Shown: positions 23,031-31,932 of the stretch, in pieces
Layout of the letters: each line of letters starts with the position of its first letter
Numbering within the stretch: position 1 is the stretch's first letter
The notes under the pieces: model-generated
Seen by the model: the letters and a program-made list of their open reading frames with translations, nothing else
Database searches by the model: none
What the model was told of the DNA's origin: nothing
NCBI GenBank assembly: GCA_016716185.1
Contig: JADJWV010000001.1
Span: 124,001 to 188,000, forward strand
From: Saprospiraceae bacterium
GTDB lineage: Bacteria > Bacteroidota > Bacteroidia > Chitinophagales > Saprospiraceae
Length of the DNA stretch: 64,000 nt
Reading direction: 5' to 3'
Program-made: the position numbers and the translations under genes

Positions 23031-25036
23031 TTCATTGATCTGGTCCTTGATATTTTTTCCAATTCCAACTGCTTGAACAATTCGAGCAGACGCTCCATCT
23101 CTTTGGACATATCCATATTCTTGTTCTGGAACTGTTCAGTCATTTTCAAAGTCTGATCTTTATTCAACTCGCTCATAAGATCCTGAATTTGTTTCATAAG
23201 ATCTTTCATCTCGTTATTAGCCGTTTCATTGAATAATTTCTGAAGTTGTTCCTGCTTCTCTTCCAGTTTCTCATCATCGAGCAATTGCTTCTTTAAATTC
23301 TCATCGAATTTCTTTTTGGCTTCATCGAATTTATTCTGCAGATTTTGCTGGTCCTGCATTAATTTTTCCAATTCTTTCTTCTGTTGCCACTCCAGATCTT
23401 TCTTTTGACGCATTTTATTTTTAAATTCATCGATGCGTTCCTGCAACTTTCTGATTTCTTTCAAAGCATCCTGGAGATTGTCTTTGATGTCCTGATTATT
23501 TCCTTCTTCCAATTGCGCAAGTTCTTCTTCTGAGGCTTCCTTATAACTTTGCACCTGACTGCGGGCCGATTTACTTCCATTTACGGCATCGTTGTCCCAC
23601 ACTTCAAAATAATAACTGATCGATTCTCCGGGTTCGAGGTTGAAATTTGATGCATCAAAAACATAACGGAAATCCTGGATTTTCGAAACCGCTTGTGTAT
23701 TCATCGGAGTGGACTTAACTACTCTTTCTTTTCCATCCTTTTGTAAGATCGTGTAATTGAATGTCAGGTTTTTAATTCCATAATCATCGCTGGCATTCCC
23801 GGCAAAGTATGACACTTTCCAATTGCTGCTATCTGCAAAAGATTCCAATTGGATCTGAGGATATTGGTCTTCAATGACATGAATCTGATATACAACAGAA
23901 TCCGGTTTTTTTAATTCGCGATTGCTCAGATAGAAAATGTAGGATTCGTTTTTTGTAAACTTTCTTGAATAGACAAATTGATTTTCATTTTTCGCTTCCA
24001 ATATAAACGCAGACGGGTCGCTTTGAGTTTTGAAAGACAGTTGGTCCGTGTGGCTCGTGTGGATGTCCCAACTAACATTCGTGCCCGTGGGTATCATAAG
24101 ATCACCTATGTTTTCAAGTGTTTCGGCTTTTCGTCCGGTATAAGAAGGATAGACAAGCTTCACCTTAAAATTATCTACAAGTGGTTTCATCAGGACTTTA
24201 AGGGTATATTCCTGGGATTGCACATTTCCCGAAAAAATCCTGAAGGACTGATCCTTTTGAACATTACTAAAAGTATAAATAAATTCTTCCGGACCTTCCT
24301 TTTGTAATCGGTATTGAAAATGATCCAATTCAATAAACGCTTCTGCCGGAATCGATCGGCCCTCGGTATGCAGACGCAAAGTAAACTCGCCATTTTGTTC
24401 GACTTCCAATTCTGAAACGTCCAATACAAATTTAAAAGCGGCTTCTTTTTCAAAATCTTTATCGAGCTGGATCAGTCTTTGGGTCGGTTTTTGAATGAAT
24501 CCGGGTGCAAAGACCAACAGCGATGCCAATAGGAAAACAGGACCGATGGCATAATGCATGTACTTCCGGTTCTTTTGAAAATCAATGGCCTGAACAAAAG
24601 GTACCGGTTGTAATTCGTGAGATTTTTGTGCGATGCTTGCATCGATCAGACTTCTATCAGAATAGTTGATCGATTGCGATTTGAGTTGAAGCACATTGAG
24701 CAATTTGTCTTTGACATCGGTAAAGTGTGTCCCGATAATTTTTGCAGCTTCTTCGTGTGAGATTAATTTTCCGAGTTTGAAGTAATGGAAGAGTGGTGTT
24801 AAGATCCAATATCCGAGTCCCGAAACAAACAAAGCTAAATATGAAAAAGAAAGAACAGCCCGAATGTTTTTACTGAAATAAAACTGGCTTTCCAAAAAAT
24901 TGTAAGCAAGAAAGACCAGGGTTAGTAAACCTACGAAATAAAGACTTCCACGAATCACCTGATTCATGTAATACTTCCGGGTGAACTGATCGATTTTAAA
25001 AATAAGCTGATCGTAATAATTCTCTCTAAGTGCCAT
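22955..25036 (-). CDS. DUF4175 family membrane protein, N-terminal part
   Basis: About 660 native residues, then some 30 out-of-frame residues after a frameshift near 23055. Two N-terminal membrane helices (GSLYFVGLLTLVFLAYNFL, VLSFSYLALFVSGLGYWIL), a third near residue 165 (AIGPVFLLASLLVFAPGF), a large Ig-like periplasmic part and then a coiled coil from residue 500 on. Length and composition fit DUF4175, a family of unknown function widespread in Bacteroidota. The break lies in a run of six A, so it may be an assembly error, a true mutation or a -1 slip at A-AAA-AAT. Upstream of the HATPase gene in the same operon. Confidence 0.7.
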   Translation of the reverse strand: MALRENYYDQLIFKIDQFTRKYYMNQVIRGSLYFVGLLTLVFLAYNFLESQFYFSKNIRAVLSFSYLALFVSGLGYWILTPLFHYFKLGKLISHEEAAKIIGTHFTDVKDKLLNVLQLKSQSINYSDRSLIDASIAQKSHELQPVPFVQAIDFQKNRKYMHYAIGPVFLLASLLVFAPGFIQKPTQRLIQLDKDFEKEAAFKFVLDVSELEVEQNGEFTLRLHTEGRSIPAEAFIELDHFQYRLQKEGPEEFIYTFSNVQKDQSFRIFSGNVQSQEYTLKVLMKPLVDNFKVKLVYPSYTGRKAETLENIGDLMIPTGTNVSWDIHTSHTDQLSFKTQSDPSAFILEAKNENQFVYSRKFTKNESYIFYLSNRELKKPDSVVYQIHVIEDQYPQIQLESFADSSNWKVSYFAGNASDDYGIKNLTFNYTILQKDGKERVVKSTPMNTQAVSKIQDFRYVFDASNFNLEPGESISYYFEVWDNDAVNGSKSARSQVQSYKEASEEELAQLEEGNNQDIKDNLQDALKEIRKLQERIDEFKNKMRQKKDLEWQQKKELEKLMQDQQNLQNKFDEAKKKFDENLKKQLLDDEKLEEKQEQLQKLFNETANNEMKDLMKQIQDLMSELNKDQTLKMTEQFQNKNMDMSKEMERLLELFKQLELEKISRTRSMNCVSFPINKMPFQKKLKKNRRAMKP

Positions 25037-25142
25037 ACAAACTGTTCAACTAATAAAAACGCAAAATAGCCGAAAATAATTTCCACAGTGCCCCTGAAAG
25101 GCATAAACTTAGGTTAATTAACACTTGTCCGGGGAATTGTGT

Positions 25143-25958
25143 TTAAGCAGAAACCTGGTATTCCCGGAGGGCATCGTTCAACGACACCTTTTTATCGGTC
25201 GACTCTTTGCGTTGTCCAATGATCAAAGCACAGGGAACCTGGTAGTTTCCAGCCGGATAGGTTTTGGTGTATGATCCTGGGATCACGACCGACCTCGGAG
25301 GCACAAATCCCTGATACTTAATGGCTTGCTCTTTAGTTACATCGATGATGTGCGTGGAGCCGGTAATTACGACATTGGCACCCAGAACAGCTTCATGTCC
25401 GATATGAGCCCCCTCCACGATAATGCACCTCGAACCTATAAAAGCGTTGTCTTCAATGATGTTGGGTTTCGCCTGAGGTGGTTCGAGAACTCCCCCGATT
25501 CCGACGCCACCCGCCAGGTGTACATTTCTTCCGATCTGGGCGCAGGACCCCACCGTGGCCCAGGTATCGACCATACTGCCGGATCCGACCCAGGCACCAA
25601 TATTGACGTAGCTGGGCATAAGTATGGCTCCGGGCTCAATGAATGAGCCATAACGGGCAATGGCATGAGGAACTGCCCGGATGCCCAGGGCTGCATAGTT
25701 GGTTTTAGTTGGAATTTTATCAAAAAACTCGAGATCCCCCGCTTTTATCACTTTATTCTCACAAATGGGAAAATACATGAGTATGGCCTTTTTGATCCAG
25801 TCGTTGACTACCCAATCCGATCCACCGGGCTCCGCCACGCGAATTTTTCCGTCGTTAAGCAGGGCAATAGTTTCGTGAATGCTGTTTTTAACGGAGGTGT
25901 CATTGAGTAAGCTCCGATCAGACCAGGCGTTTTCGATGATTTGTTTTAATGCTTCCAT
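25143..25958 (-). CDS. dapD: 2,3,4,5-tetrahydropyridine-2,6-dicarboxylate N-succinyltransferase
   Basis: 271 residues, the usual DapD length. An N-terminal helical part (IENAWSDRSLLNDTSVKNS) leads to a left-handed beta helix of hexapeptide repeats: GAILMPSYVNIGAWVGSGSM, VDTWATVGSCAQIGRNVH, GGVGIGGVLEPPQAKP. The segment FIGSRCIIVEGAHIG and the C-terminal LIIGQR are typical. The enzyme transfers succinyl from succinyl-CoA in the lysine/diaminopimelate pathway. It starts directly after the stop of the PAP2-like gene (TAAATG), so the two are translated as a pair. Confidence 0.95.
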   Translation of the reverse strand: MEALKQIIENAWSDRSLLNDTSVKNSIHETIALLNDGKIRVAEPGGSDWVVNDWIKKAILMYFPICENKVIKAGDLEFFDKIPTKTNYAALGIRAVPHAIARYGSFIEPGAILMPSYVNIGAWVGSGSMVDTWATVGSCAQIGRNVHLAGGVGIGGVLEPPQAKPNIIEDNAFIGSRCIIVEGAHIGHEAVLGANVVITGSTHIIDVTKEQAIKYQGFVPPRSVVIPGSYTKTYPAGNYQVPCALIIGQRKESTDKKVSLNDALREYQVSA

Positions 25959-26633
25959 TTAAAAAGTATAAGAGAATGCAAGTATAGTGGAAATCACGCC
26001 AACGATATAACCAATAAACAATTCGTCGCGGGTATGAGCCTTGAGATAAAGCCGGCACGATCCAATGAAGCCAGCAAGCATGAAGGAGATCCCTAACAAG
26101 GCATGCAGGTGAAAAGAAGATACTGCCTCTTTTTCAAACCTGAACAGAAAAACCAAATCCTGCGAAAAATCTTTACGGACAAAGACCCAAAGTGTACAAA
26201 AACAAGCCCATGCCGCTGCATGCAAACTCATTTTTAACTTGGTGTTGACGATGAATGCTATAAAAATGCAAATTACCGCACTCAATACAAAAGCCGTCAT
26301 CAATTTGGGTATCTGGTCCTGCGATTTGAGATTGATCCACATCCAAAGATTAAAAACTGCACAGATGATCAAAGGGATAAACCGGTCAAACCGATCCTGC
26401 ATCTGAAAACTTTTTAAAAGTCCGGTCCACTTCATCAATCCGATGGCAATAGCAGGGATAAAAAGAGTATAAATGAATATGAGCAACAACAATATTTTTT
26501 GTTCCGACCAGACGACCACTCCAAACAAATGCGGTTTCAGACAAAGGAGGAGAAACAAGGCATAAAACAATAGAAAAATGGGGTGGAATATGTAAGAGCT
26601 AACTATGGCGAGTGTTCGTAATGAATTTGTCAT
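25959..26633 (-). CDS. PAP2-like integral membrane protein
   Basis: About 224 residues from the ATG at 26633 (a start at 26651 adds six residues). Six or so membrane helices. Near the end, TKLKMSLHAAAW and KAHTRDELFIGYIVG resemble the KxxxxxRP/SGH/SRxxxxxHxxxD-type spacing of PAP2 phosphatases only loosely: a Ser-x-His and a His-x-Arg-Asp-Glu are kept, while the first Arg-Pro pair is not. Members of this Bacteroidota group have no known substrate. It may be catalytically weak. Cotranscribed with dapD. Confidence 0.55.
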   Translation of the reverse strand: MTNSLRTLAIVSSYIFHPIFLLFYALFLLLCLKPHLFGVVVWSEQKILLLLIFIYTLFIPAIAIGLMKWTGLLKSFQMQDRFDRFIPLIICAVFNLWMWINLKSQDQIPKLMTAFVLSAVICIFIAFIVNTKLKMSLHAAAWACFCTLWVFVRKDFSQDLVFLFRFEKEAVSSFHLHALLGISFMLAGFIGSCRLYLKAHTRDELFIGYIVGVISTILAFSYTF

Positions 26634-26777
26634 ACCAGATACGTAGTACAAAGATAGGAAATTGGATCATGGGTAACGGAGATATAAAGATGGGTGGGTC
26701 AAACTTAATGCTACCTGACAAGCATCATATCAGAATTTGATAGCCGTCACTATGTTTACTTAAAAACCGCAAGACAT

Positions 26778-29153
26778 TTGAAAATGAATCGGAACGAATC
26801 GAAATTCGGAAAGTACATGATTAAATTTAAAATGATGAAACAAGATATTAAAATGTATATTTTTAAAAGTGCAATACTGTTCTTCAGCCTGTCTGTCATT
26901 GTATTCTCTTGTAGTAAAGATGATGACCCCGCCACCGGGGATTCCAGAAAAATAATCACAGATAAAGAAATTTTTGTTCAAAAAGAAGTCATTGATGCTT
27001 CGGGCGGATCAATAATTCTAAATGATGCCAATTCTCTACTCGATGGAATGGAAATTTTGGTCCCTGAAGGCAGTTATGACGAAGCCATTACAGTCAATAT
27101 TTCATACGCCGAAATCAAATCGCATGAATTTGGGGAGCTTTTCAATCCGGTGAGTCCGTTGATCAAAATTGAGAACGGCGGAAAAATGTCGAATCAGATG
27201 ATGCGCCTTAAAATTCCGATCAGTGCAAATCCGGAAACCTATCGCATGGCTTTTTATTACGATCGTCAAACCGGTGAGCTGGAAGGCATTTCTACGGTAA
27301 GAAATGAAACCGATTTTATCACGATTGCAGTCCGGCATTTCTCACTCATCGTGGTCACAGAAGTGCAGAAAGAATTGCTCATCCAGGGAGGAGGATTCCA
27401 TACCGGCTTCGATCCTTCAAAAAATGGTTGGGGTTTTGTCAATTATGGTACTTATCCGGAATACGAAGGCATCTGTGCAGGTATGAGCATTGGTGCAGCG
27501 TATTATTATAAAAATTTTAAAGCTGGCTTGGCATTAAACGGATTTTTCGACAACGATCAGTTGTGGTTTCCCACCCCTGATGTTTGGGAAGACGATGCAA
27601 GTGGAATTCGCTATGCAACTGCAATACACAGGGTTCAGAAAGCTTTTTGGGATCAAAACATCGGGAGTATTGATACCATGATCCATGCTCCCGATGAGGA
27701 TAGATTTTATAATCTTATTTACAGTATTTTAGTTTTAAATCAGCCCCAGCTCATTTATGTGGATGACCCTTCTGCTTCTCATGCACACATGATCATTGGT
27801 TTCGGATATGAAATCAATGGAAATGAAGCTAAAATAAATGTATACGATCCCAATTTCCCCAATCAGGAATCAGCTATTTCGTTTGACCTGCTAACCAAAA
27901 CGTTTTCAAAATATACATCGGCACAAAATGCAAGAGCTCTCGAAAACAATCAACTTTTTCATTACAGCAATATTGCTTTTGTTCCGCTTACAGCTGTAAT
28001 GTCGAAAGACGAAATGGATTTTTTATGGCAAAGAGTTCAGAATAAAACTATTCATGAAGGTCTTTTCCCTGCTTATAAAATCTTTGCAGTCCCTAAAGAT
28101 CCCGGATTTTCCAAAGTTGAATTGCATACCTCTAACAATACATTGCAAAATTATATTCCATTTAAGGATTTTGATTTCGTTATCGAAGGGTTAGCGCCTT
28201 CTTTTGGTTTAAAACTTGAGGCTTTAAGCTTTCTTCCAGGTTTTGGATTGGAGCGATACAATCCCGCCCAAAGTATTGTCATGGAGAATCGGGATACATT
28301 GATAGGGCTTTACTTAAAAGCAACACCCGCAAATCAAACTTACGATCAGTGGGTTGGTTTTGAATGGTTTAAAATTCAATTGCAAAATATCTGGATTGAA
28401 CCTGTTGATACCACCGTTGCAGTGAATGCTGAAATAAATTTTGTAGCGAGGCATAATAACACAGCTCCCAAGAATGCACTTTATAAATGGGATTTCGGTG
28501 ATGGTCATCAGGAAGAAAGTACAGATTCGATTATCGTTTATAAATATGAAGCCCCCGATGAATATGAAATACAACTCACCGTAATCGACAGAATCACAAA
28601 CAAAGAAGTATCTAAAGTAAAAACAAAAGTTAATGTAACCATATGGCCAAAAATAGCGATTACTTTAAAGGGCATGGAAGCTACCCCTCCAAGCACGATT
28701 AAAGCAAATGATGGGGCGGACATACCAAGCATTGCATGGTCTAATAAAGTTTCATCAACTGCACCAGGACTAAAATGGAATAAGAATTATTTTGAAGTAG
28801 ACTTTAGTTTTAATATTGGAGAACCGGTATATACCTGCCGCATTTCGGGAACGATGTCAAACGATTTTAAAAAAATCATCGATTGTTCTGCCATATTTAC
28901 CGGGATCGGGTTCGGAGGAGATTGGACGTATATTTCCGCGATCAGCATTTTTGATTTTCCAATAGAAGAATACATTCCTGGACAGATCATCGGTAAATCG
29001 TTAAGAGGACCTCTTGCTCAGGCAAAAGTCGGAAACCTGAGTTGGAAGCAAACGAGTAAAGATGCCCAGGGTAAGATTACAGAAATCACCTTACAATCAG
29101 TGGATTGGAGCAGTGATCAGACCGAATTAAGCATTTTCTTCTATAACAAGTAA
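26778..29153 (+). CDS. Lipoprotein with cysteine-peptidase-like and PKD domains
   Basis: Up to 791 residues; several in-frame ATGs exist and MMKQDIKMYIFK is the likely start. The lipobox is VIVFSC followed by SKDDDP, whose acidic residues fit surface export of lipoproteins in Bacteroidota. The middle holds a cysteine-protease-like pattern: YEGICAGMSIGAAYYY (Cys near residue 233), then SHAHMIIGFGYEIN with a His about 105 residues later, and NVYDPNFPNQ as the Asn/Asp site, in the order of papain/C39-like folds. A PKD domain (YKWDFGDGHQEESTD) lies near residue 575. No neighbour suggests a substrate. Lipoprotein and PKD are sure; the peptidase reading is inference. Confidence 0.7.
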   Translation: MKMNRNESKFGKYMIKFKMMKQDIKMYIFKSAILFFSLSVIVFSCSKDDDPATGDSRKIITDKEIFVQKEVIDASGGSIILNDANSLLDGMEILVPEGSYDEAITVNISYAEIKSHEFGELFNPVSPLIKIENGGKMSNQMMRLKIPISANPETYRMAFYYDRQTGELEGISTVRNETDFITIAVRHFSLIVVTEVQKELLIQGGGFHTGFDPSKNGWGFVNYGTYPEYEGICAGMSIGAAYYYKNFKAGLALNGFFDNDQLWFPTPDVWEDDASGIRYATAIHRVQKAFWDQNIGSIDTMIHAPDEDRFYNLIYSILVLNQPQLIYVDDPSASHAHMIIGFGYEINGNEAKINVYDPNFPNQESAISFDLLTKTFSKYTSAQNARALENNQLFHYSNIAFVPLTAVMSKDEMDFLWQRVQNKTIHEGLFPAYKIFAVPKDPGFSKVELHTSNNTLQNYIPFKDFDFVIEGLAPSFGLKLEALSFLPGFGLERYNPAQSIVMENRDTLIGLYLKATPANQTYDQWVGFEWFKIQLQNIWIEPVDTTVAVNAEINFVARHNNTAPKNALYKWDFGDGHQEESTDSIIVYKYEAPDEYEIQLTVIDRITNKEVSKVKTKVNVTIWPKIAITLKGMEATPPSTIKANDGADIPSIAWSNKVSSTAPGLKWNKNYFEVDFSFNIGEPVYTCRISGTMSNDFKKIIDCSAIFTGIGFGGDWTYISAISIFDFPIEEYIPGQIIGKSLRGPLAQAKVGNLSWKQTSKDAQGKITEITLQSVDWSSDQTELSIFFYNK

Positions 29154-29167
29154 GCCATTTACAATTG

Positions 29168-29212
29168 AAATATGGAATTTTATGGAATCAGATTCCATAA
29201 AATTCCATATTT
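29168..29212. repeat. 45-bp near-perfect palindrome
   Basis: A 22-base arm (29168-29189, begins AAATATGGAATTTTATGG) and its exact complement (29191-29212) around one central A, followed by TTTTG. It lies between the lipoprotein stop and the ATPase gene. It may form a very stable hairpin and act as a terminator, or be a mobile-element end. Confidence 0.85.
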
Positions 29213-29219
29213 TTGATTT

Positions 29220-30383
29220 ATGATAGAAAGAATGGCAAAAACCAAGCTGCTGGATCTGGCCAATAAATTTAAGGCTATAGCCGTCATTGGACCACGACAA
29301 AGCGGCAAAACCACATTGGTCAGGAGTTTATTTGCTCACAAGCCTTATGTTTCTTTGGAAAACCCCGATGATAGAAATTTTGCATTGGAAGACCCAAGGG
29401 CGTTTTTATTAAAGTATCCGGAGGGTGCTGTTTTTGACGAAATTCAAAGGGTTCCTGAATTATTCTCTTACATGCAGGAATTATTAGACAATACCCGAGC
29501 CAAAGGACATTTCATTTTATCAGGATCCAACCACTTTTTATTACAACAATCCATTTCCCAATCACTGGCAGGAAGGGTTGGGTATTTGCATTTACTTCCA
29601 TTCTCCTTGCAGGAACTGGAGCAGTCCAAACTACATATCGAAAATGACGATGTACTCATGCTTCAGGGATTTTACCCACCTGTTTATGACCAAAACATTC
29701 CAGCACAAGACTGGTGTCCCAATTATGTAAAAACATATATTGAAAAAGATGTACGGCAAATTAAGAACATCAATGATCTTCATCTGTTCGAACGATTTCT
29801 TCGACTTCTTGCCGGGCGTGTTGGCTATGAGTTAAATTATACTGCTTTGGCTGTAGAGACCGGAATCGATACAAAAACGGTGCAATCCTGGATTGGAATT
29901 CTCGAAAGCAGTTTTATCATTTATAATTTGAAACCGCATCATCTCAATTTCAGGAAAACCTTGGTGAAACGCCCAAAACTTTATTTTTATGATACCTCCA
30001 TAGTTTGTTATTTGCTTGGGATATATCGAACAGAACACTTAACGACCCATCCCATGCGCGGAAATATTTTTGAAAATATGGCGATTGGTGAAATTTTAAA
30101 AATACGAACGCATCAAGGACTTTCTCCAGATATGTATTTCTGGCGGGACAAAACGGGACATGAAGTTGATTTGATTTTACAAATGGCAAATGATATCATT
30201 CCTATTGAAATCAAATCAGGGCAGACTTTTAATACAGAATTCATAAAACAATTAAGGTACTACCAGAACATCAGCGGTTGCAAAAAGTCGTATGTACTTT
30301 ATGGGGGTCAGCAAAACATGAACCGCAGCGATGGAATAGAAATCATCAATTGGAGATCGGGATGTAGAAAGATTGCTACTTGA
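29220..30383 (+). CDS. AAA ATPase with DUF4143 domain
   Basis: 387 residues, the normal length for this family. Walker A is GPRQSGKT at residues 24-31 and Walker B is in GAVFDEIQRVPEL. The sensor segment is HFILSGSNHFLL. The C-terminal DUF4143 part has YFYDTSIVCYLLGI, and the PD-(D/E)xK-like end EVDLILQMANDIIPIEIKSG. A close ATG at 29232 is also possible. The family is common in Bacteroidota and often horizontally spread; its function is unknown, though the nuclease-like end suggests DNA or RNA action. It stands alone after a long palindrome. Confidence 0.9.
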   Translation: MIERMAKTKLLDLANKFKAIAVIGPRQSGKTTLVRSLFAHKPYVSLENPDDRNFALEDPRAFLLKYPEGAVFDEIQRVPELFSYMQELLDNTRAKGHFILSGSNHFLLQQSISQSLAGRVGYLHLLPFSLQELEQSKLHIENDDVLMLQGFYPPVYDQNIPAQDWCPNYVKTYIEKDVRQIKNINDLHLFERFLRLLAGRVGYELNYTALAVETGIDTKTVQSWIGILESSFIIYNLKPHHLNFRKTLVKRPKLYFYDTSIVCYLLGIYRTEHLTTHPMRGNIFENMAIGEILKIRTHQGLSPDMYFWRDKTGHEVDLILQMANDIIPIEIKSGQTFNTEFIKQLRYYQNISGCKKSYVLYGGQQNMNRSDGIEIINWRSGCRKIAT

Positions 30384-30391
30384 TCTGCTAA

Positions 30392-30405
30392 CTAACTTTT
30401 GTTAG
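30392..30405. repeat. CTAAC...GTTAG palindrome
   Basis: CTAACTTTTGTTAG, extending to AACTAAC-TTTT-GTTAGTT (30390-30407), between the ends of two convergent genes. Related copies are at 20337, 21245 and 31754. Confidence 0.5.
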
Positions 30406-30459
30406 TTTTATCAGATAACTAAGAAACGTGATAATTCAAACAGATTTTCACTCTTCCAT

Positions 30460-31677
30460 TCAATCCTTATACGGATCATACACCTCAACGCCTGCCATAG
30501 CCACTCCAATAGGTCTTAGCCGGTGCAGGATGCGGATCGTATCCTCATGACAGGCAAGAACTTCCCCCAGCTTTTTATAACATTGAGGAGCTTCATCTGC
30601 TGCACCGCCCCGAAGTTCGATGCCCCGGTTTCTAGCTTCTGTTTTCACGGTATCAAAATTAACTTTGCCTTGCCCTACTGTAAAGGGAGATTTTTTCCCG
30701 TCTGTTCCCCGGATCCACTTCTTTTTTCCTGCGGCTTCGTTGCGCGACATGACGCGTCCGGCTCCGTGCACTGTAGAAAATAATCCTTGTTTTGAGGCAT
30801 CGCTTGCAATCCCTTCCAGGATCACCGATTCGTCAAACATGGTCGAGCCCACGAAACTTTGTTGCCCGGGAAACGCTGGTGTACATCCTTTACGCACCAC
30901 CCAATAATCCTCACCAAAGTGATTTTCTTTCCAGGCAAAATTGTGATGATTATGGACGGAATACGTTGACTTGGCTCCTAAAATTTCCAACACTTTGGCG
31001 ACCACTGCATTTCTTCCTGCATAAGCGTATTCACCGGCAAGATGCATTGCCGCCAGATAATCTTGCCCCAGTTCCGTAGCTACATCGAATAGAATCGGAG
31101 CAGCTTCCATGGAACCTTCGTTCACGCGCTCGGTGAATTCAAGACCTTTCGACAAAGCAATGAATCCCATAGCCGTTTTGTGCCCAAATCCGCGGGAACC
31201 AAAATGTACGCCAATCCAAAGCCATCCTTCTTCGTCTTCAAAAAGATCGACGTAATGATTGCCTGAACCTACCGTGCCGAGTTGTTCGCGGGCGAGTTGC
31301 AAAAGTCTTCGTTGTGGCTTAAATGCTGCACGATTGATTTGATCAAACACTTCGTCATCGACAGGCTCGTTGTTGGGCCTGCCAACTCCAAATGAAATCC
31401 GGCCAACAATCTCGTCCATGATTCTGCTAACGTCAATATCCTTAGCCAGTAAATCCGTTCGCACGGCTTTGTTCCCACAAGCTATGTCGAATCCAACACC
31501 GGAAAGCGAAATTTTATTTTTATAGGCTACGACTCCGCCAATGGGATGTCCGTACCCGTAATGGGCGTCGGCCGTGAGTACGGCAAGATCCTCTTCGCCC
31601 ACGCATCGTTTAATTTGGTCGATAGATTGTTGGTCGATGAGTTCGGAACCGAAAATATGAAGCAAGGCCATGCGCAA
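30460..31677 (-). CDS. rtcB: RtcB family RNA ligase
   Basis: 405 residues (an in-frame ATG at 31671 gives two fewer). RtcB joins 2',3'-cyclic phosphate or 3'-phosphate RNA ends to 5'-OH ends with GTP and Mn2+. Motifs seen: HYGYGHPIGG, the metal-binding GVGFDIACGNK, GTVGSGNHYVDLFE, VHFGSRGFGH, SVHNHHNFAW and the guanylylation region VHGAGRVMSR with its His. Shorter than E. coli RtcB but complete for this family branch. No archease or RtcR regulator lies beside it. Its role here, RNA repair or tRNA splicing, cannot be told. Confidence 0.9.
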   Translation of the reverse strand: MRMALLHIFGSELIDQQSIDQIKRCVGEEDLAVLTADAHYGYGHPIGGVVAYKNKISLSGVGFDIACGNKAVRTDLLAKDIDVSRIMDEIVGRISFGVGRPNNEPVDDEVFDQINRAAFKPQRRLLQLAREQLGTVGSGNHYVDLFEDEEGWLWIGVHFGSRGFGHKTAMGFIALSKGLEFTERVNEGSMEAAPILFDVATELGQDYLAAMHLAGEYAYAGRNAVVAKVLEILGAKSTYSVHNHHNFAWKENHFGEDYWVVRKGCTPAFPGQQSFVGSTMFDESVILEGIASDASKQGLFSTVHGAGRVMSRNEAAGKKKWIRGTDGKKSPFTVGQGKVNFDTVKTEARNRGIELRGGAADEAPQCYKKLGEVLACHEDTIRILHRLRPIGVAMAGVEVYDPYKD

Positions 31678-31932
31678 AGATAAGGAAGGAGAGGGATGTT
31701 TTGAAGGTAAAAAGCTGAAAGCGATAAGCTTAAAGCTCTGTCCTTATTTAATACTAACATTCGTTCGTTAACTTAAAACAACTAGCAACTAGCAACTAAC
31801 AACTAACAACTAATGACTGCCAACTGTTAACTGCCAACTGTTTTTTCAGCATTTGAACTTTCGAGGATCAAGGAGAAATAAAAAAGGCAGTTAAAGCTGC
31901 AAACTGCCAACTGTTAACTGCCAACTTCCTCC
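31678..31932. repeat. Intergenic low-complexity repeats
   Basis: Holds GCTGAAAGCGATAAGCT (31714-31730, same as 1681-1697), CTAACATTCGTTCGTTA (31754-31770), and runs of CAACTAGCAACT/CAACTGTTAACTGC words up to 31925. No gene or clear terminator is seen. Confidence 0.6.
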
